Source of the DNA: Agaribacterium haliotis | Lineage (GTDB): Bacteria > Pseudomonadota > Gammaproteobacteria > Pseudomonadales > Cellvibrionaceae | Direction of reading: 5' to 3' | Assembly: GCF_002312815.1 (NCBI RefSeq) | Contig: NZ_NKQJ01000020.1 | Coordinates: 1-41,631, forward strand | DNA: 41,631 nucleotides | Part shown: piece after piece, positions 35,701 through 41,411 of the stretch | Position numbering within the stretch: position 1 is the first letter of the stretch | Layout: every line of letters starts with the position of its first letter | Translations under genes and position numbers: made by a program | Notes under the pieces: generated by a model | Told to the model about the DNA's origin: nothing | Database searches by the model: none | What the model saw: only the letters and a program-made list of their open reading frames with translations

Positions 35701-37636
35701 GGCTGGTGTTGGCAATTATAGTTATGACCCTAAGCGGCCTCATGCGGTATCCAGTATTAATGGCTTAAGTTGGGTTTATGATGCTAACGGAAACCTTGAA
35801 ACGAATAAGCGCGCCGATGGCAAAGTTCGTTTTATTGGCTATACAACCTTTGACAAGCCCTACTGGATACACGTGGGCTCGTCTGCAGATGCCCAGGCGG
35901 GTGGTGCAGAATATACAACGATTTTTTATTACGGCATCGACCGCCAACGATTTGCGCGTTCCGATTACGGATCAAGTGCCAATAAGCGCATTGCTTATTT
36001 GGGTAACGTTGAGCGCATTTTGCACAACAATAAACCCGATCAATATGAATGGAAGCGCTATCTTGATGCCAACACCGTTATTACCGAATACACCGATCTA
36101 GACGGCAAGCCCTTAGCTGGTGGCGCTAACAAGCGTAGCGACTACTTATATAAGGATCACCTTGGTTCGGTAGATGCTGTTACCAATGAATCCGGTATTG
36201 TTAAAGAGCGCATGAGCTTTAATGCCTGGGGGCAGCGGCGCAGTGGTGAAAATTGGTCCGATTACAGTAAGGCTCAGCTTTACGATGCAATCAATAAAAA
36301 GCGCACCTTATTATTAGACCGGCTTACAAGTGTTACGAGCCGGGGCTATACCGGCCATGAAATGCTGGATGAGGTAGGCCTTATTCATATGAATGGCCGT
36401 ATTTATGACCCTTATATTGGGCGCTTTGTTCAGGCCGACCCAATTATCCAGGCACCGTCAAATGTGCAAAGTTATAACCGTTACAGTTATATTTGGAACA
36501 ATCCGTTAAATGCGACAGACCCAAGCGGTTTTGTGCATACCCAGTATATTGGGCGTGGTATGCGAGTGGCGGGCTCGATTGCTTTTGCCGCTGTAGCAAC
36601 TTATGTGTGTAATGCTGTATGCGGCAGCAGTGTTTGGGCGTGGGCGGCGGCGATGGCCTACGCCGGGGCCGGTTCGGCAATGATTGCCGGGGCCGATATG
36701 GCGGGCGTGCGTAAATCTGCGTTAAGCGGCGCCGTTTCTGGCATGCTGGGCACAGCAGTGATGTCAAATATACGCAGTGCCAGTATTGTTGAGAGGGCTT
36801 ATGCTGCAGGTGTTGTTGGTGGTATCGCATCGGTGGCAGGTGGCGGTAACTTTGGCCACGGCTTCTTGTCGTCTTTTGTCACCGTATCGCTAAGTAAGTG
36901 GACCTATAGCTCGTCGCAACCGTTTGTTAGTATTGCGCGATCTGCTGTGATTGGTGGTTCCGTGTCGCGGATGACGGGGGGCAAGTTTGCAAATGGGGCG
37001 CTTAGTGGGGCGTTTAGTGTTGCAGCCTCGATGGCCGGCCAGCGCACCGCAGCTAGACAGCACCGACTGGAATGGATGCGAGCGAATGGCTTTTCGGATG
37101 AAGGTTACCCTCTTTTTGCAGGCGAAGCAGTAGCAACCGGCCCGGTTGGGGATGTTTTGTATGAGATGGAGATGAGTGCACAAAAGGGAGTTGATACACG
37201 GCTTGTCAATGAAGGTGGTTGTGCGGCTCCAATATGCAAAGCTTATCAAGCTCTATACAACTCGCTTACGCAAGACCAGCAAGAAGCATTAGCAAGCGCC
37301 ATTAATGGTGCCGAAGATTTAGATAATGTTTACTTTCATTACACTGATAGAAATGGTTACCGAGGAATAATTGGTTCCCAAGGTGTTATAGCCCCTGGTG
37401 CGGATGGTTTAGTTTATCTAACAACGGATATGCTTTCCCCGAGTGAAGTACATAATTCATTATTTATGGGCGCACCAGGCTATGAGGGCAAAGGCTCCCA
37501 TATCTTTGCATTAGAAGTTTTTGAAGGTGTTCCATTAAGGCCAGGAACCCAACCTAATGAAGTGACTCATGCGGGAGCATTGCGCAACGGTAGGCATGTG
37601 AAATTTTTATATGGTGGGAAGAATCCTATTAAATAA
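29708..37636 (+). CDS. Sec-exported SpvB/FG-GAP/RHS polymorphic toxin with HYD1-type ADP-ribosyltransferase tip
   Basis: 2642 aa from the ATG at 29708 (GGGA 5 bases upstream; signal peptide about 1-23 ending VVVSA). In order: FG-GAP calcium-loop repeats (DLDGDGIEDL and two more, to about 200); an SpvB-like domain (about 245-480; GVAPEFSLDYSSGGG, LGMGWGLSG); seven more FG-GAP repeats (about 565-1010); a TcB-middle-like stretch (YETSLYQGGGRGMLGF); YD repeats (about 1400-2100); the RHS core end (KDHLGSV near 2150, GYTGHEMLD, IYDPYIGRFVQADP, ending DPSGF near 2275); and a Gly/Ala-rich hydrophobic segment (about 2280-2440). The last 190 residues are the toxin: FHYTDRNGYRGII (His2544) and LVYLTTD (Tyr2570) fit the HYD1-class ADP-ribosyltransferase pattern. 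The stop overlaps the NADAR start. No TcA or TcC genes or T6SS spike are present, so export is probably Sec-dependent with an unknown outer-membrane step. Confidence 0.85.
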   Translation: MSFYKLAISAFLMLLSVVVSAEKLDYKHSSIYLGDLDGDGIEDLYVRGNDYLVLLHGDVITPVEVQVSSVLFSGSLYQIGSGGYLTQYETRLDGSGVEWEFVDDDELDIYGLVKLNKDVDYKVGDFDGDGVEDLIITTEADKFTSLRSVKNAAGTDLSEYYGTEPYKTLIVSGDSDPLATRLTTSTTQIANFSSLQVRDLDGDGRDSLTKVGNTQFADEMLDYDGAGGFSTRYYYGVSKAKAASIYGASSGSFRVNEQGQATYSIPLSLPAGVAGVAPEFSLDYSSGGGSGLLGMGWGLSGTSSITRCRPTGSDYHSALPLNIVPIYCLDGQRLKAVSDTRGVEVQFKTLIDSYQRITGRRNSDGDIYQFLVESKDGSVRYYGTGVDGDNSAQLGTGRQIRALNLASFVDSVGNKINYIYEGQDKGALRLSKVLYAYDSGGSKAYAEVEFIYENRPDVSVAYTTGLRAEFNKRLQKVIVRNAEPLAGITSPVEIRSYNLGYQRISPDTYPAVSYLEYVQECVESKCLPETRFEWATEGGLEFSEYSSGRRIVTDKDAMIQMLPFDFDGDGLLDLAWLQQEKSHGVYYFSIHYARYDEASGEYKDVHFVGGSNHENSLLCAKGLSAAGREELRICLDPRKPGHSTRLSTVDYNGDGLHDLLVHNEYLGVWRLYPAVLTGNADAPVRLSNVSTVIAAPSSISQLVDVDANGTKDIVYMREDDPSGIWVSELDYYSNIHIDGSEAGVYRPAKRYEILNPPLWDEKCNADGIVNGKPVGHSWLCFRTDKPNDYRVAGIGDFNGDGVEDVVLEFVHYDSLVKDSTYKSGDKPHFTRYKSFIAIRVPAGFQIVEELQSYEIMDTPERGQLWTPDINGDGLTDVAYVKRGSTSESVLVYRLNLGGNLSSGDFGTAWGQEVTLIRSKKISGFQVQFSDLDADGDADLQVRTVDQEAAEEWQKISTELWGQTFNFYDSSWQLYSRSWDAGSESYSEPVMMDLGDGIIGANERFLFYDVNGDSHPDYLNVSGNHLSVRLNTHSGLSGVMTEITNGLGAKTKINYELQNRSSHYRGAVEKSSLDPDLFYRYVNVPFADWKGLQESGQSYSSSGAGSFMPEVNGSFVSYVDPFRFFEARAPYRLVTSVSQQSPVAGENALAVNQNKAVELQYFYETSLYQGGGRGMLGFQRLTTLDVHSGVKTSTNYRQDWPFVGQVTSTTQYAANGAKLSETKNSYSLRSWDSTWRSALQQSSGTWVDTTAPFRLELDTTAEFVYYADTESENNPVSVRADGRYLSAKLLQFEYDEYGNNLKTTTRIFPFGASDATGGTTTIVENTYDKESPGIITFNDGRVRSYPELGRLVSSMVTTKGGESTFSDGVTARLAERMSVAEFSYHATGSAAGLLYVEKEPDADGLVVYFYDDFGNPTRVGSFDRATAYDFSGTVVSNLGQDRIVDSQYDELGRYKLYEKVTHDGLTVVLNEVLERHISGQPTRIRNNSSNELYTDIGYDELGREISRSDSSGAGVTTEYLPCSSALSCPTGAVNKVVKTVRGGGKSINYFDKLGRVQRKAATTLGGALSCVDYEYDDRGNVKRESQPFYCSRFPGYWVENKYDDLGRIVQVSVPDENGVAITKTLYNGLTNTVINPNGQKKVSVSDLDGRLLSVTDALGGRVRYEYDVMGNLRFTHTEASIASLVFGNIPERVTVEMRYDKLGRKVEMLDPDKGHWSYRYNGFDELVWQRDAKGQVVTNSYDSLARLTDRVDYRTNGTIASRTRWYFGAVRDDGVTPLAYNGLQASAIVMSLGEGALSCEASNIECRHPEYDSFGRNYKTNYRIEPIGYFVEYSTELAYDQYGRVEFSTDAMGKAIQHSYDPYSGVLVSSTDVESQKTFYNLLSSNERGQPTKILRGNGLTSTLDYWPETGRLKGKSSGATGGVFDVQNLMYKWDKLGNLASREDRAAANNTLGESFCYDSLNRLVKTYRQAGSQALCSSLAESGQDLRYDFRGNILSKAGVGNYSYDPKRPHAVSSINGLSWVYDANGNLETNKRADGKVRFIGYTTFDKPYWIHVGSSADAQAGGAEYTTIFYYGIDRQRFARSDYGSSANKRIAYLGNVERILHNNKPDQYEWKRYLDANTVITEYTDLDGKPLAGGANKRSDYLYKDHLGSVDAVTNESGIVKERMSFNAWGQRRSGENWSDYSKAQLYDAINKKRTLLLDRLTSVTSRGYTGHEMLDEVGLIHMNGRIYDPYIGRFVQADPIIQAPSNVQSYNRYSYIWNNPLNATDPSGFVHTQYIGRGMRVAGSIAFAAVATYVCNAVCGSSVWAWAAAMAYAGAGSAMIAGADMAGVRKSALSGAVSGMLGTAVMSNIRSASIVERAYAAGVVGGIASVAGGGNFGHGFLSSFVTVSLSKWTYSSSQPFVSIARSAVIGGSVSRMTGGKFANGALSGAFSVAASMAGQRTAARQHRLEWMRANGFSDEGYPLFAGEAVATGPVGDVLYEMEMSAQKGVDTRLVNEGGCAAPICKAYQALYNSLTQDQQEALASAINGAEDLDNVYFHYTDRNGYRGIIGSQGVIAPGADGLVYLTTDMLSPSEVHNSLFMGAPGYEGKGSHIFALEVFEGVPLRPGTQPNEVTHAGALRNGRHVKFLYGGKNPIK

Positions 37637-38091
37637 TGATGGTTCCTGACTCTGAGGGTGTTATTTATTTTTATTCGAAGGAAAATTTGTACGGTGAGTT
37701 TTCCAATTTTTATCGTTGTGACTTTTATATAGACGATAAAAAATGGATGACAGTTGAGCATTTTTATCAAGCTTCGAAATTCTTAGGTAACACCGAATAT
37801 GTAGAAAAAATTCGCCTATCTAACACACCAAAGATTGCTAGACAGTTGGGGCGATCAAGGTCGGTTGAGTTAGTTAAGGATTGGGAGGAAATTAAAGAGC
37901 AAATAATGAAAAAGGCATTGCGTGCGAAATTTCTGAACAATAAGTTTCGAGAGTTGCTTTTGAGCACCGAAGATAAGCGCTTAGTTGAGGCGTCTCCATA
38001 TGATTTTTACTGGGGATGTGGAGGTGACGGAAGCGGCCAAAACAGGCTTGGTGAGTTATTGATGGAGCTTCGTGAGGAGCTAGGTAAATAA
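37636..38091 (+). CDS. NADAR-family protein (predicted ADP-ribosyl-glycohydrolase immunity)
   Basis: 151 aa, a complete YbiA/NADAR domain (DUF1768). Visible conserved parts: LYGEFSNFYRC (17-28), MTVEHFYQASKF (Glu41), IARQLGRS (67-74), ALRAKFLNNKFRELLLST, and the C-terminal DFYWGCGGDGSGQNRLGE (Trp126, Asn136). NADAR proteins bind ADP-ribose, and some remove ADP-ribose from guanine in nucleic acids, acting as antitoxins to DarT-type transferases. The ATG shares its A with the RHS stop (TAATG), so translation is coupled; a second ATG follows at once. It sits exactly where RHS immunity genes lie, behind a transferase tip. Immunity by reversal of ADP-ribosylation is my inference. The AT-rich composition resembles the toxin tip. 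Confidence 0.88.
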   Translation: MMVPDSEGVIYFYSKENLYGEFSNFYRCDFYIDDKKWMTVEHFYQASKFLGNTEYVEKIRLSNTPKIARQLGRSRSVELVKDWEEIKEQIMKKALRAKFLNNKFRELLLSTEDKRLVEASPYDFYWGCGGDGSGQNRLGELLMELREELGK

Positions 38092-38096
38092 ATTTT

Positions 38097-38480
38097 ATGA
38101 TTGATATTGAAGATTACTGGGAGTTGCTTGCTTTGCATAAAGCTATTATGGCTGCAAAGTTTGGCAATGGAAGCACTAGAGAAATGCTAACAAGCCCATT
38201 TTTGGCATCGGTAGCAAAGAAGGTATTGCAGGCTATCGTTGACGCAGAAAGAAAAAAGGGTAGTGAAGAGAAAGCTAAAAATTGGGAAGCTTGGAAAAAA
38301 GCGGAAGAAAACAGAAACGAGTGGGATAAGTTGGTTGAGGTTATAGAGCAAGGTGAGCGATATCAAACATTAAGTGATAATGATATTGGCCGTGAAATCC
38401 GTGACATTCTAAGCCCACTAGAAATTACTGATGAGCAGATCTCTAAGCTCATTGAAACTCAGATTAGGAAAGCTAATTAA
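38097..38480 (+). CDS. Unrecognised helical protein, third gene of the RHS-NADAR operon
   Basis: 127 aa, no signal peptide or membrane segment, predicted all-helical and charged. The middle (residues about 50-75) is Lys/Glu/Trp-rich (KGSEEKAKNWEAWKKAEENR) and may be a coiled coil; the end is LEITDEQISKLIETQIRKA. It begins 5 bases after the NADAR stop with only a weak ribosome binding site, so it probably depends on coupling. It ends just before a strong terminator, which makes it the last gene of the operon. I do not recognise the family. It could be a second immunity protein for this tip or an older, displaced cassette. Confidence 0.65.
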   Translation: MIDIEDYWELLALHKAIMAAKFGNGSTREMLTSPFLASVAKKVLQAIVDAERKKGSEEKAKNWEAWKKAEENRNEWDKLVEVIEQGERYQTLSDNDIGREIRDILSPLEITDEQISKLIETQIRKAN

Positions 38481-38490
38481 TACTTTTTTG

Positions 38491-38515
38491 AAACCCAGCA
38501 TTGCGCTGGGTTTTT
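38491..38515 (+). terminator. Intrinsic terminator of the RHS operon
   Basis: AAACCCAGC (38491-38499) and GCTGGGTTT (38505-38513) form a perfect 9-bp stem with a 5-base loop, merging into a T-run (38511-38515). It ends the toxin, NADAR and third-gene transcript. Confidence 0.9.
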
Positions 38516-38686
38516 AGTTTTTACTGTTCGCTGGTGAGAACCAAGCATCCCTCCATAACCCTGACCTTCACGGGTGAGTCAATCTCAAATCCGGGAAAAT
38601 AAAGAAAATAAAGGACACCCACTTAGTTTGTACTTTATCTAATACGGTCTAATCTTTAGTTAACTCACTTTTAAACGGTTGGCCGT

Positions 38687-39694
38687 ATGACTAAAGCTCG
38701 CGATCAGCAGATATGTTTGCATGCGACGCCCTATTATCATTGTGTTAGTCGCTGTGTGCGCCGAGCTTTTCTTTGTGGTAAAGATAAGGTGAGCGGTCAG
38801 AGTTATGAGCACCGCCGCCAGTGGCTAGAAGATAGAATATTGGCCTTGGCTAAGGTGTTTTCGATTGATATTTGTGCCTATGCGGTCATGTCCAATCACT
38901 ACCATGTGGTGCTGTGTGTTGATCGAGAAAAAGCGCTTGGCTGGGGTGAGCAAGAGGTGGTCGAGCGCTGGCACTGCTTGTATAAAGGCAATTTATTAAG
39001 CCAGCGTTTTATAAAAGGTGAAACGCTCAGTCGCGCAGAGCTTGCTGTGCTTCGGCCAATTATTCAGAATTGGCGCGAGCGGCTTTATAGTATTAGTCAG
39101 TTTATGCAGCTTGTTAATGAAGGCATAGCTCGGCAAGCCAATGCTGAAGATAAATGCAGTGGTCGCTTTTGGGAAGGGCGCTATAAAAGTCAGGCGTTGT
39201 TGGATGATGCCGCATTAATGGCCTGCATGGCCTACGTAGATCTAAACCCGGTGCGTGTCAATATGGCTAAAACGCCCGAAACATCAGAGCATACCAGTGT
39301 CAAGCGCCGAGCGGCCTGCGCTCAGCGGGCTGTAAAAAAATGTACGGCAAGGTCAAATAAAAAGCAGCCCAGCGAGCTACTCGCTTTTGTTGGTAATCCC
39401 AGGCAGACTATGCCCCGGGGTTTGCCTTTTAAGTTAAATGACTATTTATTATTGCTTGATTGGACGGGGCGCCAGCTGCGTAAGTCAAAGCGCGGTGTGA
39501 TCGATGCGAATATACCTCCGATACTTAGGCGTTTAGGTATAGATAGGCAAAGCTGGTTGTTGTGCAGCTGCGAATTTGAAGTGCGCTTTAAAGGGCTGAT
39601 CGGTCGCGCGGAAAAATTAAGTGGTGTGTGTGAGCAATTTGGTCGAAAGCACGCCAGCGGTATTAAAAGTTGTAAGGCGCTTTTGGGGGCGTGA
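38687..39694 (+). mobile_element. REP-associated Y1 (IS200-like) tyrosine transposase
   Basis: 335 aa. ATPYYHCVSRCVRRAFLCG at the start and AYAVMSNHYHVVLCVD contain the HUH metal motif (His-Tyr-His), and RFWEGRYKSQALLDDAALM follows; this is the TnpA-REP (RAYT) group rather than a classic IS200 element. The catalytic Tyr is probably within the region near QFMQLVNEGIARQ or RFWEGRYKSQ; I cannot fix it. Upstream, AAAGGACACCCACTTAG (about 38611-38627) is a motif type often seen beside such genes. Clear REP stem-loops are not obvious. A decayed second copy lies at 41223-41411. These proteins move or maintain REP repeats rather than jump freely. Confidence 0.88.
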
Positions 39695-40020
39695 AGCAAA
39701 GCCGCATCAACAGTGCTCTCCTGCCATTTCTTCTGCCATACGATGGCGACCTTAGTTCTGTGGGGCGGATATGCGCTTTTTCCAGCAGATGCCCGGCCCC
39801 TCGATGCTGCCCATGACAGGGGTTTAAACCCATGTGCTCATCTACAAATTTAAAAACTCACACCGTCACACAGCCCGCTAGGTCAGAGCGCATAAGGGCT
39901 GAGGAAGCGTTGGAGGCGACTGAAGAGGCCTTGCTTGCCCCTTAGCCGCTGAAGAGTAGCAAGACAGTGAAGGCTAAATCGACTATAGTTGAGGTTCCAA
40001 GAGAACCTCGGAGAATCGCT
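39695..40020. other. Region between transposase and toxin-antitoxin pair
   Basis: 326 bases without a supported gene. The right end carries a possible -10 box (TATAGT, 39983-39988) and the palindrome at 39991-40009. No repeat or gene remnant was recognised in the remainder. Confidence 0.4.
39991..40009. promoter_or_regulatory. Palindrome upstream of the antitoxin gene (candidate operator)
   Basis: GAGGTTC (39991-39997) and GAACCTC (40003-40009) form a perfect dyad 5 bases apart, just after a TATAGT -10-like box. RHH antitoxins repress their own promoters by binding such dyads. Confidence 0.45.
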
Positions 40021-40269
40021 ATGCCATTAAAAGCTACCTCAGTGAGACTGGATGGCGAAACGTTAACTCGTGTTGGCCAGATGGCCGAAGCGATGGACAG
40101 ACCTCGCGCATGGCTGATGGCGGAAGCCATCAAGCAATATGTGGCTCGTGAAGAATGGTTTATCCACGAAGTGGAGAAGGGCGTGAAAGCTGCTGATGAA
40201 GGCCGCTTGATCGACCATGCAGACATCAAGGCCAAGTGGGAGGCCAAGCGTGCAGCTCAAATGGACTGA
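40021..40269 (+). CDS. ParD/CopG-type RHH antitoxin
   Basis: 82 aa from the ATG at 40021, giving the typical beginning MPLKATSVRLDGETLTRVG; CGGAGAATCG precedes it. The strand SVRLD and the helices (LTRVGQMAEAMDRPRAWLMAEAI) are the ribbon-helix-helix DNA-binding fold; the tail (VEKGVKAADEGRLIDHADIKAKW) is the flexible part that binds the toxin. It overlaps the toxin gene by 20 bases. A longer frame from a GTG at 39967 would extend through the operator and is not used. Confidence 0.88.
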   Translation: MPLKATSVRLDGETLTRVGQMAEAMDRPRAWLMAEAIKQYVAREEWFIHEVEKGVKAADEGRLIDHADIKAKWEAKRAAQMD

Positions 40270-40546
40270 GCTTGCCGACATCGACCTGGAAAAGATCGAA
40301 GCCCATATCACCGATAATAATAGCCCCACCGTTGCTATTGATGTAGTGATGAACATCATCGATAGCACACACCTCATCCTAGCCGAACACCCGCGTGCCG
40401 GACGCCAAGGGCGTGTTAAAAACACACGAGAACTGGTGATCGACGGTTTACCGTTTATCGTGATCTATCGAGAGCATGTGACGGCGAGCTGCATTGAATT
40501 ATTACGTGTTCTACACGAAGCCCTGCAGTGGCCGACAGCGGATTAA
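40250..40546 (+). CDS. ParE/RelE-type toxin
   Basis: 98 aa from the GTG at 40250, beginning (M)QLKWTELADIDLEKIEAHI. GGGAGG lies 6 bases upstream, inside the antitoxin gene, so translation is coupled. HPRAGRQGRVKNTRELVIDGLPFIVIYRE is the signature of the RelE/ParE fold. Family members either inhibit gyrase (ParE) or cleave mRNA (RelE); the pairing with an RHH antitoxin favours the ParE side. The longer frame from 40217 lacks a ribosome binding site. Confidence 0.88.
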   Translation: MQLKWTELADIDLEKIEAHITDNNSPTVAIDVVMNIIDSTHLILAEHPRAGRQGRVKNTRELVIDGLPFIVIYREHVTASCIELLRVLHEALQWPTAD

Positions 40547-40615
40547 GGGCGCTTGTTTATAGGGGGCATCGACGTTCTTCCGGCGCAGCTTGTGTCCGGT
40601 GTTACGGGTTTCTTT

Positions 40616-40641
40616 GATTAAGCAGCTAGCGCTGCTTAATC
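40616..40641. repeat. 11-bp perfect hairpin between toxin and lipoprotein genes
   Basis: GATTAAGCAGC (40616-40626) and GCTGCTTAATC (40631-40641) pair with a TAGC loop. A T-run (40651-40658) comes 9 bases later, so it may terminate the toxin-antitoxin transcript weakly, or act in the leader of the next gene. Confidence 0.45.
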
Positions 40642-40688
40642 AAGGTGTTATTTTTTTTAACGCCAATCTAAGCTGTAGGAAACAACTA

Positions 40689-41156
40689 ATGAAGAATATT
40701 ACCTGGCCTATCCTAATTGTCTATTTAGTGTCTCTAGTGGGGTGTGCTACTCCACCACAGGGAGAGCTGTTTAGTGAGGTGAATCATCCTAAGCCGGGAA
40801 TGGCTAAAGTCTATGTATATAGGCCTGATACAGTTGGTGCTCATGGTCTTGCCCCAATTCTAATCGTCGGCGGAAAAGAAGTGGCTAAAATGCCTGTTAA
40901 TGCGTATGCCGAGGCGGATGTTGTTCCAGGATATAACTCAGTTGTTTTTGATTGGCCATTGTTTTCCATGATGCCAAATACTTCTTATGGGTTTTCTTTT
41001 GAAGAAGGAAAAACATACTTCATCAAGTTTTATGTTGAAGATAAGGGGGTCGTCTGGTTTTTTTCGGCTGAAGAAATAGATCCCTCAGTAGCGGTTCAGG
41101 AGATGGCGACTTATAGGCTTTCTGAGCAAGTTGATGAATCTAACAAGCATCTATAG
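40689..41156 (+). CDS. DUF2846-like lipoprotein
   Basis: 155 aa from the ATG at 40689 (AGGAA 7 bases upstream). The signal peptide ends in the lipobox LVGC with Cys19. The mature part has AKVYVYRPD, LIVGGKEVAKMPVNAYAEADV, PGYNSVVF and GKTYFIKFYVE, the beta-rich pattern of DUF2846 lipoproteins of unknown function. A longer frame from 40590 would include the hairpin and is not used. The AT-rich base use resembles the accessory region. Confidence 0.75.
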   Translation: MKNITWPILIVYLVSLVGCATPPQGELFSEVNHPKPGMAKVYVYRPDTVGAHGLAPILIVGGKEVAKMPVNAYAEADVVPGYNSVVFDWPLFSMMPNTSYGFSFEEGKTYFIKFYVEDKGVVWFFSAEEIDPSVAVQEMATYRLSEQVDESNKHL

Positions 41157-41222
41157 TACCGTGAAAAGCACTGAGAGGGCTGTCTGTTCCATCGTCGATC
41201 TGCAGTCAGCCTCTAAACCAAT

Positions 41223-41411
41223 AAAGAATTAGCCTTAGCTAGTGCTTCGATTGATCCTTGTACCTATGTGTTAATAGCCAATCACTAGCATGTTGTGCCT
41301 GTGTTTAATGCCGGGCCTAAGTCAAGGCTGCTAAGGGATGAAAACCAAAAGCCAAAACCAAGGCTGGCCCAGCGGCTTAAATTTGTTTTTCATCAAGCTT
41401 TTAAGCGTTGA
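41223..41411 (+). pseudogene. Decayed Y1 transposase fragment
   Basis: One frame reads KELALASASIDPCTYVLIANH, then a stop codon (41286-41288), then HVVPVF, and continues open to a TGA at 41409-41411. It aligns with ALAKVFSIDICAYAVMSNHY and HVVLCV of the intact transposase at 38687, with the Tyr of the HUH motif replaced by TAG. The N-terminal third is missing and similarity fades after the HUH motif, so this is a dead remnant. Confidence 0.75.

Noticed and set aside
29708-37636. Insecticidal Tc toxin complex
   Set aside because: SpvB- and TcB-like parts are present, but there is no TcA pore subunit or separate TcC gene. A polymorphic RHS toxin fits better.
40547-40688. Integron attC site near the toxin-antitoxin pair
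   Set aside because: The hairpin at 40616-40641 lacks the paired GTTRRRY and RYYYAAC core sites, and no integrase is present.
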